DNA of 36,305 nucleotides from Lachnospiraceae bacterium (GTDB lineage: Bacteria > Bacillota > Clostridia > Lachnospirales > Lachnospiraceae): the NCBI GenBank assembly GCA_030540075.1, contig JAUNWX010000004.1:75902-112206 (forward strand). Direction: 5' to 3'. A program made the position numbers and the translations under genes. Below the pieces are notes generated by a model. It was not told where the DNA came from. It worked only from the letters and a program-made list of their open reading frames with translations, and did no database searches. This document shows positions 1 to 7,951 of this stretch, piece after piece (position 1 is the stretch's first letter; each line of letters opens with the position of its first letter).

Positions 1-368
1 GTGGGGGATGCGCTTCCTCAGCTTCCGGGAGAAAGTTAAAAGAAAAGCCTCCGCCCCCACAAAGTCCATAGACCCTGTAAGAGACGAAAGCTGTTACAAT
101 TTACCTTCCGCGGTACCACTCTTTTTGCTGTCTCTGATAGACAACCCCTTCGTGCAGACCCAACAGTCCACTGGCCCTGATAACGGTGCCTGCCGTCCGC
201 ACCTACTCTACTTTCCAACGGCACCTGATCGGGCCCTTTTCGGCACGGCTGCTCGCAAGGAGATAAACATCCGGCACACCGCACTGCCTCGCACCAGCCG
301 GCAGCTCTCTGAGCGGGTAGACCGAAGGCCGATTGGCCTTGCTACAACGCATTTTTTTAATAAATTCA
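1..368 (-). promoter_or_regulatory. T-box riboswitch leader (downstream gene off the left edge)
   Basis: On the minus strand the conserved T-box sequence AGAGTGGTACCGCGG lies at 122-108. Upstream of it are the long stem regions, including a GAGTAGG element followed by an ACGGC...CACCGTTATCAG stretch of the kind seen in Firmicutes T-box leaders. T-boxes sense uncharged tRNA and control aminoacyl-tRNA synthetase or amino-acid genes. The UGGU in the T-box would pair with a tRNA ending in ACCA (discriminator A). I could not assign the specifier codon safely. The last 60 nt (60-1) begin and end with GTGGGGG and CCCCCAC and can form a long hairpin, perhaps the terminator. The regulated gene lies beyond position 1 and cannot be named. 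Confidence 0.85.
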
Positions 369-374
369 CTAGAT

Positions 375-404
375 ATGATAAGGGAAAAACGTCAGGTTTG
401 TAAA
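375..404 (-). promoter_or_regulatory. Promoter for the T-box leader
   Basis: Minus-strand -35 TTTACA (404-399), an 18-nt spacer and -10 TATCAT (380-375). It would start transcription near 368, just ahead of the first leader stems. This is a consensus match only. Confidence 0.5.
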
Positions 405-576
405 GAATAACATGCCCGCTGAAGTATCGCAAAAATTCATAGGACATATTCACGAAGGGGCGGTTTCCGGCGCTGGATTTCCAACTGCAGGCATGGTAAG
501 CGCTTTATAATTGAAATGTGCCTGCCGATGCTGCATGGATTTTACGAGTGCAGGTATGTTTCTCTATCTGACGAGT

Positions 577-1380
577 TCACTTCCCCTGCGAAATCAGTTC
601 ATCGGCCATCGAGAACATCTCGTCCGCGCCGAGGTCAGATTTCGTGATGAGGTCATAGCTGATGCCGTTCTGCATGAAGGTAATCTGCTTATAGAAGACC
701 GTTTCTGCCTGGCTGCTGCCGTAGCTGACGAAGAAGTGCGCATCGCTTTCTTTTCGCGCAGCGATATCCGGATCGAGATGATCTTCATCGGACGGTGGCA
801 GGAAGAGGTACTCGTCTTCGTTGTAGTCGACAGCTACATCCTGAAGTACCCGCCGCTCGCTTGCCGTGCGACCTCCATCGTCGATCGGGTGAAAGGACAT
901 GGTAAGGTTGATTTCACGCCCTGAAGCATCCTGATAACGGCCGCAGATGTCCTGCCAGCTGTCGACGGTGCCGCCGTCTGCATCCTCACCGCTCATATCG
1001 ACGAGATTTCCTCCTTTCAGTGTGTAGATGCCACCCAGTGTTTCCGGGAATGCCGGCATCGCCATCGTGCGCGTGCCCTGAATTTTCTTCTGCGCTACAC
1101 TCATCTCATCGACGGTATGAAGTTCGATGAAAGCAGCCGAACGTCCACGATAAGATGTGATGACGGTCGAAGCGACCGCTGTCACTCCGGTGATCATCAG
1201 ACAGGCCGCTGCTACGATCAGTGCTTTTCTATATGTTTTATGCATCGTTTTTACCTCTCTTTTCTTACTTTCCGAAAGCTGCTGCACGAGACGTGCACGT
1301 AGCTGTTCTTTCGCTTCTCTGGAAAAATGAAGCGCATCCATAGACTTCTGAAACTCTGAATCAAACATCTGTGACATCAT
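577..1380 (-). CDS. Membrane anti-sigma-factor-like protein (DUF4367/DUF4179-like)
   Basis: A 267-residue protein with a cytoplasmic N-terminus of about 50 charged residues, one membrane segment (about 52-76, rich in A, V, I) and a roughly 190-residue outer domain. The outer domain ends in a pattern (QNGISYDLITK...MADELI) typical of the C-terminal domains of Firmicutes anti-sigma or sigma-regulatory proteins. It overlaps the 3' end of the sigma-factor gene by about 20 nt, so the two are very probably co-transcribed and this protein probably holds that sigma factor at the membrane. AAAGGAG lies just upstream of two adjacent ATGs at 1380 and 1377, so the exact start is ambiguous by one codon. 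The family name is from memory of the pattern. The topology and the pairing with a sigma factor are what the sequence shows. Confidence 0.7.
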   Translation of the reverse strand: MMSQMFDSEFQKSMDALHFSREAKEQLRARLVQQLSESKKREVKTMHKTYRKALIVAAACLMITGVTAVASTVITSYRGRSAAFIELHTVDEMSVAQKKIQGTRTMAMPAFPETLGGIYTLKGGNLVDMSGEDADGGTVDSWQDICGRYQDASGREINLTMSFHPIDDGGRTASERRVLQDVAVDYNEDEYLFLPPSDEDHLDPDIAARKESDAHFFVSYGSSQAETVFYKQITFMQNGISYDLITKSDLGADEMFSMADELISQGK

Positions 1381-1873
1381 CTGATCTCCTTTCAGCTCCT
1401 GACGGGAGCAGCTGCAGTTTTAATTTCTTTCGTCCGCGCGACAGATACGCCGAGATTGCATTCTCTGATTTTCCAAGCATCGCTGCGATTTCCTTCACCG
1501 TGTAGCCTTCATAATAATAAAGGTAGATGCTGGCGCGGTAGTTTTTCGGAAGCTTCATCACTTCGTCAAGCAGCGCAGACTCCGGCACCGCCGGGGCTTC
1601 CAGCTCTGCAGATGCGTCGAGATCGACGGCACGTTTCCAGAAGTTCGTGCGGAGAAGATCTTTGCAGGCATTGATCGTCGCCCGGATGATCCAGGATTTT
1701 TCATGCTCGAATGAATCAAACACGATTTCATTTTTCAGGAGTTTCAGAAAGACATCCTGACATATATCTTCGGCATCCGCGGTGTTCTTCAGATAGATAT
1801 AGCTGATGCGAAGAATCATATCGGCATAGGTATCCACCAGACGCTCCGCGTTCTGACTATCCATATACGGCAT
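1361..1873 (-). CDS. RNA polymerase sigma factor, ECF type (sigma-70 family)
   Basis: A 170-residue protein with sigma region 2 at about 8-80 (ADMILRISYIYLKNTADAED, then ICQDVFLKLL) and region 4 at about 100-155 (LPKNYRASIYLYYYEGYTVK, then an EIAAMLGKSENAISAYLSRG helix-turn-helix). There is no region 1 or 3, as in ECF sigma factors of usual length. It would direct RNA polymerase to a small regulon, probably an envelope or peptide stress response, and be restrained by the membrane protein encoded just downstream. The start at 1873 has GAGGAAAA about 8 nt upstream. The regulon cannot be inferred from this window. Confidence 0.9.
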   Translation of the reverse strand: MPYMDSQNAERLVDTYADMILRISYIYLKNTADAEDICQDVFLKLLKNEIVFDSFEHEKSWIIRATINACKDLLRTNFWKRAVDLDASAELEAPAVPESALLDEVMKLPKNYRASIYLYYYEGYTVKEIAAMLGKSENAISAYLSRGRKKLKLQLLPSGAERRSDDVTDV

Positions 1874-1918
1874 TAAGTTTTCCTCATTTCGTTACATTAC
1901 TTTGAAAGGCCTTCACCT

Positions 1919-1924
1919 ATTATA
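1919..1924 (-). promoter_or_regulatory. Candidate -10 element of the sigma/anti-sigma operon
   Basis: Minus-strand TATAAT about 45 nt upstream of the sigma start codon. No good TTGACA-like box lies 16-18 nt upstream. A TGAAAC element further up (about 1970) resembles an ECF -35, so autoregulation is possible but not shown. Confidence 0.3.
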
Positions 1925-2023
1925 CGAACAGGTGTCCGAATATCTGACACATAAAATAAAAACTTTCAGTTTCATGTTTTTACGCCATAATCTTCGTTAT
2001 AAAGAGTCGACTATTCTTGCAAG

Positions 2024-2058
2024 CATCTACTTGATGTACATCAAGTAGATGATATAAT
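2024..2058 (+). promoter_or_regulatory. Promoter with perfect 28-bp palindromic operator
   Basis: The -35 TTGATG (2031-2036), a 16-nt spacer and -10 TATAAT (2053-2058) drive the kinase/HTH pair. Positions 2024-2051 are a perfect palindrome (half-site CATCTACTTGATGT) that covers the -35 and the whole spacer. This is the classic position for a repressor operator. The likely repressor is the HTH protein encoded second in the operon (inference). Confidence 0.75.
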
Positions 2059-2111
2059 TAAAGAAATAAAGATATCCAACTTGATTCTATAGAGAGGAGC
2101 AGAGAGAAAAA

Positions 2112-2936
2112 ATGAGTACAACGATTATCCACGAAAAGCAGGACCTGCGTTATCTATCCTGGTCGCTGATTCGCTCATCCTCCGGTACCGCCGGTTCATT
2201 CCTGAAGGCGACCGATGATCTTCAGCAGCCGAAGCTGTATTATAAATTGTCAAACTATGATGGTATGCGTGGAATTATCGGTCACGAGTGTGTAAATGAA
2301 CTGATCGTAGACCGACTTCTGAATATTTTAGGCATCGAGCATCTCCACTATGATCTGGTTCACGCAGAGATCGATGTCGATGGTAAAGCGATGGATACGT
2401 ACCTGTGTGCCTCCAGAGACTTTAAAGAGCGCGGGGAACATAAAATCGCACTTGACGCATATTATCAGGCTGAGAGAGCAAATAATGAAACACCACTTGC
2501 ATTCTGTATCCGCAACGGATGGTCAGCATATATCTATAAAATGCTGGTGGTGGATTTCCTGATTTTAAACCGCGATCGCCACGGAGCAAATATCGAAGTG
2601 CTTCGTAATGCACAGAAAAAATCTCTTCGACTGGCACCCATTTTCGATCATGGCCTATCATTCCTTTTCAACTGCTATACGGAAGAGGATATCGAAAAAT
2701 TTGATGTGATGAAGGATCGAATGGTTCAGTGTTTCGTGGGCTCCCGTTCCGTACAAGAAAACCTGCTCCTGATTCCGAAAGAGGAACTTCCATCATTAAA
2801 TCCGTTAAAAGAAAGTGACCGCAGTACATTACTTGCGGGATTAGAGAATATCATACCGGTATCTTTACAAGATAAAATCTGGAGTATGATCTGGCAGAGG
2901 TGGCTCTATTATGAAGATTTTTGCAATCAGAGATGA
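2112..2936 (+). CDS. HipA-like protein kinase
   Basis: A 274-residue protein with the HipA/CtkA-type kinase core and no attached N-terminal HipA_N domain. Visible elements are a Ser/Gly-rich nucleotide loop (SSSGTAGSFLK, about 22-32), a likely ATP-binding lysine in YYKLS (Lys45), the catalytic loop LNRDRHGAN (Asp155, His157, Asn160) and the metal-binding motif PIFDHG (Asp179). HipA kinases phosphorylate targets such as aminoacyl-tRNA synthetases and act as toxins in toxin-antitoxin pairs; the target here is unknown. The start at 2112 follows a purine-rich GAGGAGCAGAGAG tract. Its 3' end overlaps the next gene by 26 nt, implying translational coupling. It could also be a non-toxic regulatory kinase. 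Confidence 0.8.
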   Translation: MSTTIIHEKQDLRYLSWSLIRSSSGTAGSFLKATDDLQQPKLYYKLSNYDGMRGIIGHECVNELIVDRLLNILGIEHLHYDLVHAEIDVDGKAMDTYLCASRDFKERGEHKIALDAYYQAERANNETPLAFCIRNGWSAYIYKMLVVDFLILNRDRHGANIEVLRNAQKKSLRLAPIFDHGLSFLFNCYTEEDIEKFDVMKDRMVQCFVGSRSVQENLLLIPKEELPSLNPLKESDRSTLLAGLENIIPVSLQDKIWSMIWQRWLYYEDFCNQR

Positions 2937-3726
2937 AGAAAATACAGCGGTGAAGAATGTAGCCTATCTTTTTTACTACGAAAAAGAAAAGCGTTTTTAT
3001 ATCGAACTCCCGGATGATGCAGACCCGTGGGAAACGCCACTTCTCCTGTCTTCTTTCTTAAAGAGAGGACAGAAAACGGTCAATGCCTACTGGAGCAGGC
3101 TATGGGTGCAGCAGCGCATCGTGCCGACGGATCGTCAGAACCTCGGCATGATTTTACGAGACAATGGACTCGACGAGTATGATGAGTATAAGCTCCTGAC
3201 GATGACGGATGGCCGCTGTGCGCAGGACAGCTACTATCTGGTTCCGATTTCTGAAAAAGACCTTCCGAAGGAGTTTATCAAGCGAAACCAGCAGAAGGTG
3301 GAAGATGTCATCCCCCTGCCGGATACACAACTGCTTGTTTTCTTCCGGGACGGACGTGTGCGGAAGCACGATGTGGCGAATTTAGTCTCTGATGATAAGC
3401 GTTTTTACCCGATTCTCCATAATGATCAGATCTTTCGCACTGTGAATGTCGAAACCGATGGACATGGCATATGCTGGGGAGAAAATCTATGTATCGACTG
3501 CGCCCGGCTCTACGCAATGGGACGGGAAGTACCGCTGGAGCTCGATGAGTTCCGGTCTTTTGTGAAAGAACGAGTGATTGATTCTGCCGAAGCCGCTGAG
3601 GAACTCTCCTGCTCGATGCAGAACATCGACGATCTCGTCCGAAGAGGCAAGCTTCATCCGATAAAAGAAGGCACGAAATATCGGCTGTTTCTAAAGAGTG
3701 AAGTACTGCAGCGTAAGTGGAAATAA
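2911..3726 (+). CDS. HipA_N-like / DUF2442 / helix-turn-helix partner protein
   Basis: A 271-residue protein in three parts. Residues 1-125 are a HipA N-terminal-like segment (YLFYYEKEKRFYIELP...). Residues about 130-210 match DUF2442 (LLVFFRDGRVRKHDV, then the ICWGENLCIDCARLYAMG ending). Residues about 225-271 are an excisionase/MerR-type helix-turn-helix (SAEAAEELSCSMQNIDDLVR followed by an RLFLKSEVL wing). It starts inside the kinase gene with AGAGGTGG 7 nt upstream. I infer that it is the antitoxin-like repressor that neutralises the kinase and binds the 28-bp palindrome at 2024. Having the HipA_N-like part on the DNA-binding partner rather than on the kinase is an unusual split. Confidence 0.65.
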   Translation: MKIFAIRDEENTAVKNVAYLFYYEKEKRFYIELPDDADPWETPLLLSSFLKRGQKTVNAYWSRLWVQQRIVPTDRQNLGMILRDNGLDEYDEYKLLTMTDGRCAQDSYYLVPISEKDLPKEFIKRNQQKVEDVIPLPDTQLLVFFRDGRVRKHDVANLVSDDKRFYPILHNDQIFRTVNVETDGHGICWGENLCIDCARLYAMGREVPLELDEFRSFVKERVIDSAEAAEELSCSMQNIDDLVRRGKLHPIKEGTKYRLFLKSEVLQRKWK

Positions 3727-3733
3727 TACCCCC

Positions 3734-3761
3734 TCGACCTTTTCATATTTTCGTGTATACT
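3734..3761 (+). promoter_or_regulatory. Candidate promoter for the MATE gene
   Basis: TCGACC (3734-3739), a 16-nt spacer and TATACT (3756-3761), 33 nt before the start codon. The -35 is a weak match. Confidence 0.4.
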
Positions 3762-3793
3762 AGCTCAGAGTACATATATAAGGAATAAACACT

Positions 3794-5134
3794 ATGAATG
3801 GTAATTTAACGAAGGGCCCGATCATGAAAACGCTGGTGAAGCTCGCGCTTCCGATCATGGCGTCGTCGTTCATCGGCACCCTGTACAACATCACGGATAT
3901 GGCCTGGATCGGTATGCTCGGCTCGAAGGCGGTCGCCGGCGTCGGTGTCGGCGGCATGTTCACCTGGCTCTCACAGGGCCTCGCCTCCATGGCACGCATG
4001 GGCGGTCAGGTGCATGTGGCTCAATGCTTAGGGCGCGGCGATCATGACCGCGCGCATCGTTACGCGCAGACCGCCATACAGCTGTCCACGCTGATGGGCC
4101 TCCTCTACGCGCTCATCTGCGTCGCCTTCGTGCACCCGCTCGTGAACTTCTTCCAGCTGAGTGACGCCGAGTCCTACGCCGCCGCGATCTCCTACACCCG
4201 CATCGCCTGCGGCCTCGTGGTCTTCTCCTTCCTGAGCCTGACCCTCACCGGCCTCTATACCGCCCAGGGCGACTCGAAGACCCCGTTCATCGCGAACCTC
4301 ATCGGCCTCGTCATCAACATGGTGCTCGATCCGGTGCTGATCCTCGGCCCGGGCCCGTTCCCTCGCCTCGGCGTCACCGGCGCCGCCATCGCGACCGTCA
4401 CCGCCCAGGCCATCGTCATGCTGATCATGGTCCTCGGCGTCCTCCGCGGCCATAAGGACAACATCCTGAAGGGCACCCGCCTCCTCGCCCGGATGCCGCT
4501 CAGCATCCTCGAGGGCATCTTCCAGATCGGCGTCCCGACCGCCCTCCAGAGCATGGCCTACTGCGCGATCTCCATGGTCCTCACCCGCATGGTCTCCGGC
4601 TACGGTGCGGAAGCCGTCGCCACCCAGCGTGTCGGCGGACAGATCGAGTCCATCTCCTGGAACACAGCAGACGGCTTCGCCGCCGCGCTCAATGCCTTCG
4701 TCGCCCAGAACTATGGCGCTGCGAAGCATGACCGGATCCGGAAGGGCTACCTCATCTCCCTCCTCACCGTCGGACTCTGGGGCCTGCTCGTCACCGCGAT
4801 CTTCATCTGCTTCCCGGGACCGCTCGCCGGCGTCTTCTTCCACGAGCCACAGGCCATCGCCACCGCGGTCAGCTACCTCGTCATCATCGGCTTCAGTGAA
4901 GCCTTCATGTGCGTCGAGCTCACCACCGTCGGTGCCCTCTCCGGCCTCGGAAAGACACGCCTGTGCAGCATCCTGAGCATCGCCTTCACCAGCGCCCGCA
5001 TCCCGCTCGCGATCATCCTGAGCCGCCCGCTCGGCCTCGACGGCATCTGGTGGGCCCTCACCAGCACCTCCATCGTGAAAGGCATCCTCTTCACAGGCAC
5101 CTTCCTGTGGATCACACGAAATAATAACTACTAA
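3794..5134 (+). CDS. MATE family multidrug/metabolite efflux protein
   Basis: A 446-residue polytopic membrane protein with about 12 hydrophobic segments and the MATE N-terminal pattern (LALPIMASSFIGTLYNITDM, then WIGMLG). The internally repeated second half begins around residue 230 (FQIGVPTALQSMAYC) and a YTAQGDSKTP loop is present. MATE proteins export drugs or metabolites using a Na+ or H+ gradient; the substrate is unknown. AAGGA lies 9 nt upstream of the ATG. Codon use is strikingly rich in C at third positions compared with the preceding HipA-like pair, so the two have different histories. A strong terminator follows, so this is a single-gene unit. Confidence 0.92.
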   Translation: MNGNLTKGPIMKTLVKLALPIMASSFIGTLYNITDMAWIGMLGSKAVAGVGVGGMFTWLSQGLASMARMGGQVHVAQCLGRGDHDRAHRYAQTAIQLSTLMGLLYALICVAFVHPLVNFFQLSDAESYAAAISYTRIACGLVVFSFLSLTLTGLYTAQGDSKTPFIANLIGLVINMVLDPVLILGPGPFPRLGVTGAAIATVTAQAIVMLIMVLGVLRGHKDNILKGTRLLARMPLSILEGIFQIGVPTALQSMAYCAISMVLTRMVSGYGAEAVATQRVGGQIESISWNTADGFAAALNAFVAQNYGAAKHDRIRKGYLISLLTVGLWGLLVTAIFICFPGPLAGVFFHEPQAIATAVSYLVIIGFSEAFMCVELTTVGALSGLGKTRLCSILSIAFTSARIPLAIILSRPLGLDGIWWALTSTSIVKGILFTGTFLWITRNNNY

Positions 5135-5141
5135 ACACAGC

Positions 5142-5185
5142 ATCCCCTCCGGACCGTGCCACCGCACGAACCGGAGGGGATTTTT
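5142..5185 (+). terminator. Rho-independent terminator of the MATE gene
   Basis: A perfect 11-bp stem ATCCCCTCCGG (5142-5152) / CCGGAGGGGAT (5171-5181) closes on a TTTTT tract, 7 nt after the stop codon. Confidence 0.9.
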
Positions 5186-5269
5186 ATCGCTCTCAATATA
5201 AGGCAGATGCACAGAAAATGCACTAAACTTCTGGTTTAAATATCGTGGGCCAATGTCTCCGCCACCGCC

Positions 5270-5363
5270 CTAAACTCGAGCTTAGGAGGCTCGAGTTTAG
5301 CCCTTCGGGAGCAGAGCATAGCTCTGCTGGATATCGTTCCGGAGTCTGCTTTATGCAGACTCC
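5270..5363. repeat. Cluster of three consecutive inverted repeats
   Basis: Arms: 5270-5281 with 5289-5300 (CTAAACTCGAGC, perfect 12 bp); 5311-5317 with 5321-5327 (GCAGAGC); and 5341-5349 with 5355-5363 (GGAGTCTGC). The last overlaps the stop codon of the minus-strand ATPase gene. None has a clear U-tract on either strand. Together they could terminate or stabilise the convergent transcripts that meet here. Confidence 0.6.
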
Positions 5364-7054
5364 TCCACTACGCGGCACCGCTTCCTGCAGAACGCGATCC
5401 CGTAAAGCATGATGTCGCTTCGTCCGTCATTCAGCAGATACTCCTGATAACGACGGTCCCGGATCTGCGTAAGTGCACGTTGACACGCCTGCTCCATCGC
5501 GCTGAAATCCTTCACATATTTCAGTTCCATGATGATGCCGGCGTCCGGATTTTCTGTCTCCACGATGATATCCGCGAAGCCATCACCAGCCTCCCGATTT
5601 GACTTCACCAGCCAGTCCGCATTCCCGGCGAGTATCCCCACCAGCAGATTGTGGTACGCACTCTCCTTCTCGCCATCCACCGCCTTCGTGTCAAATACAC
5701 TGATGGAATTACTCAGCAGACGATTCAAGTAAGCTTCCATCTCGCTCGTGTCACCGCCCTCGATGGCTTTCCAGAATGCCGTCAGCTGCTCTGTGTTGCT
5801 GAACACCGCATTTTTAAACCACTCCTGAATCTGGAAACGGAACACCTCACGAATCTCATGATTCGGAATCACAAGCTTATAGTTTCCATCTTCCGTCCTG
5901 CCCGCCTGCGTCAGATATCCGGTCGTAAAAAGCACACTCCACAGATTTTCGATGCTGCGATCGATCTCATCATAGGTCAGATCCAGACGCAGCTGCTTCT
6001 CGATGGCTTCTCCGGCGATCAGACGCTCGATCTCGTCCCGCGTGGTTTTATTGGCCTTCGCAACGAAACGTTTTACGAGATCATTGCCACTGGTATTGGT
6101 CCAGTATGCCTCCGGACGCGCATCGATGTCATCCAGGACGCGGTCCACATGATTGATCACATCCCACGGGCAGTACACATCCACATTACCGAAGCGATAG
6201 CCGTCATACCACTCCTTCGTCTCCGCATATTTCGATTCCAGATGATAATCCGCAAGCAGCTTCCGCACTTCCGTATCCGTGAAACCAAACTGCTCATCGA
6301 AACGCGTATCCGTAATCGACAGAATCTTAAAATTATTTAATCCGGTAAAAATGCTCTCCTTCGAAACACGAAGACAGCCCGTCAGCACCGCGAAATCCAG
6401 CGCATCATTCGTTTTCAATGCTTTTCCGAACAGCGTGCGCATCAGCGCCACCATCTCCCGATAGTAGCCATGCTGAAATGCCTTATCGAGTGGCACATCG
6501 TACTCATCGATTAAGATGAGTACTCTCTGCCGATAATGTTTATACAGCAGCTCCGAAAGCGCCTGCAGCGAACCATACAGCACATCCTCCGCCATGACAT
6601 ACATACCGTCCTGCACCTGCGTCAATGCTGCATAAATTTTCTGATCATCCTCATCGAGCTTCGGGCTGTTCTCCAGCGCACGGTGTCTCCGCGCCTCCTT
6701 CGCAATCAGCTCTACCAGCTGATATCTCGCGCTCTCAAAGCTGAGACCCTCCACATTTTTCAGGGATAAAAAGATCACCGGATACTTCCCGAGGTGCGCC
6801 GAAACCAGCGCCTGATTTCCCGAGATATACAGCCCATCGAAAAGGGATGCATCCGTCCCGATCTCAAAGAAGTACCGCAGCATACTCATGTTCAGCGTCT
6901 TACCGAATCTCCGCGGACGCATAAAAACACGCACTTCCCCGGAATCATTCAGAAGCTGCTCTATGAATCTGGTCTTATCAATGTAGTAATAATCTTTCGT
7001 ACGGATTTCTTCAAAGTTCTCGATTCCGATCGGTAGCTTTAAAACCTCGTTCAT
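5351..7054 (-). CDS. AAA-ATPase_like / PD-(D/E)XK nuclease superfamily 9 protein
   Basis: A 567-residue protein of the pfam09820 (AAA-ATPase_like) plus PDDEXK_9 (formerly DUF1703) architecture. The N-terminus carries the family opening LPIGIENFEEIRTKDYYYID, a Walker A of the type RPRRFGKT (46-53) and a Walker B-like VLILIDEYDVPLDKA. The C-terminus has the nuclease-like pattern DGFADIIVE...GIIMELKY (D...E-x-K). These proteins are abundant, multicopy and of unknown function in gut anaerobes. An upstream in-frame ATG at 7069 exists, but the AAGGGGG ribosome site lies between it and the ATG at 7054, so I use 7054. No partner gene is evident. Confidence 0.88.
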   Translation of the reverse strand: MNEVLKLPIGIENFEEIRTKDYYYIDKTRFIEQLLNDSGEVRVFMRPRRFGKTLNMSMLRYFFEIGTDASLFDGLYISGNQALVSAHLGKYPVIFLSLKNVEGLSFESARYQLVELIAKEARRHRALENSPKLDEDDQKIYAALTQVQDGMYVMAEDVLYGSLQALSELLYKHYRQRVLILIDEYDVPLDKAFQHGYYREMVALMRTLFGKALKTNDALDFAVLTGCLRVSKESIFTGLNNFKILSITDTRFDEQFGFTDTEVRKLLADYHLESKYAETKEWYDGYRFGNVDVYCPWDVINHVDRVLDDIDARPEAYWTNTSGNDLVKRFVAKANKTTRDEIERLIAGEAIEKQLRLDLTYDEIDRSIENLWSVLFTTGYLTQAGRTEDGNYKLVIPNHEIREVFRFQIQEWFKNAVFSNTEQLTAFWKAIEGGDTSEMEAYLNRLLSNSISVFDTKAVDGEKESAYHNLLVGILAGNADWLVKSNREAGDGFADIIVETENPDAGIIMELKYVKDFSAMEQACQRALTQIRDRRYQEYLLNDGRSDIMLYGIAFCRKRCRVVEESA

Positions 7055-7134
7055 GTCATCCCCCTTCATACATAACGTCTTTAGAACTATCCGGCTTTTC
7101 TTCGTATATTTCTTTTCACTTGTCTTTTCCGTCG

Positions 7135-7923
7135 TTACTCCACCTGCATAATCGAATAATACATCGCCGTCTCCCTGTCATTTATTCTCCGATCCTCATG
7201 ATGGTGTCCGAAGAACCACTCCCGGTACGTCACCGTCTGTCTGAGCTCTTCAAAATATTTATTTAAAGGGTCTGCGGTGATTCCGCCTCCCAGCAGGACG
7301 AGATCCGAAATCGGTCCATCGTGCGATACGATAAAATCCACCTGCATGTTATGCTTCTTAAGGTTCTCAAGACCGGCATCCATTTCGGCCTGCGTCGGCA
7401 TCTCCGCCCGCCACCAGTCCTGATTCTCGATTCTCGCGGATGAGTAGTAATTCCGTACTAATTTCAGCTTTCCATAAAGGTGCGGATCATCCTTCTGTAG
7501 AATTCCGGCAGTGTAATCCCTTGCTAACTCCTCTTCACTCGCGAGACCGGCGATATCATGTGATCGTGCACCACCGAACGCGAACACTGAAATACCATTA
7601 AGATTGAAAATCTCTCCTCTCATCAGATGGATAATGTGTTCTCTTACGAAGTGCACATTTCCCCCATGCCAGGAACGGACCGGCAGCGCATTTAAGCGAT
7701 CGAAATTTTCGTGGTTTCCATCAATGAATAAGGTTGTAAATCCCCTATCATTCAACCAGTCAAGCTGATCGTTTTCCTCTTTGTTTTCTTTCTGCGACCA
7801 GAGCATTCCGAAATCTCCACAGATGATCACATAGTCCTCTCTTGTCATTTCGTTCTGTACTGGAAATTCATCTACTGAAAATCGGGCGGGATCTCCATGG
7901 ATATCCCCGGTAATAAAAATCAT
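7135..7923 (-). CDS. Calcineurin-like metallophosphoesterase
   Basis: A 262-residue soluble enzyme with all metallophosphoesterase metal-binding blocks in order: GDIHGD (Asp7, His9), CGDFG, GNHENF, FIVSHDGP and FGHHHED. The family hydrolyses phosphomono- or diesters with a dinuclear metal centre; the substrate is unknown. It is the last gene on the strand of the BREX operon, 28 nt after a small unknown gene and about 400 nt after brxL. Co-transcription is therefore possible, and a nucleic-acid or signal-nucleotide substrate would suit a defence role, but nothing in the sequence proves membership. GGGTGAG precedes the ATG. No clear terminator follows. Confidence 0.88.
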   Translation of the reverse strand: MIFITGDIHGDPARFSVDEFPVQNEMTREDYVIICGDFGMLWSQKENKEENDQLDWLNDRGFTTLFIDGNHENFDRLNALPVRSWHGGNVHFVREHIIHLMRGEIFNLNGISVFAFGGARSHDIAGLASEEELARDYTAGILQKDDPHLYGKLKLVRNYYSSARIENQDWWRAEMPTQAEMDAGLENLKKHNMQVDFIVSHDGPISDLVLLGGGITADPLNKYFEELRQTVTYREWFFGHHHEDRRINDRETAMYYSIMQVE

Positions 7924-7951
7924 AAACTCACCCTATTAAATTTCTGAAACA

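Noticed and set aside
404-576. Possible terminator after the anti-sigma gene
   Set aside because: Only scattered CTGCA/TGCAG-type complementarity and no U-tract; nothing convincing in this stretch.
4028-5212. Long minus-strand open frame (394 codons) opposite the MATE gene
   Set aside because: Asp/Glu/Arg/Gly-biased composition typical of the complement of a GC-rich membrane-protein gene; no ribosome site and no family motif.
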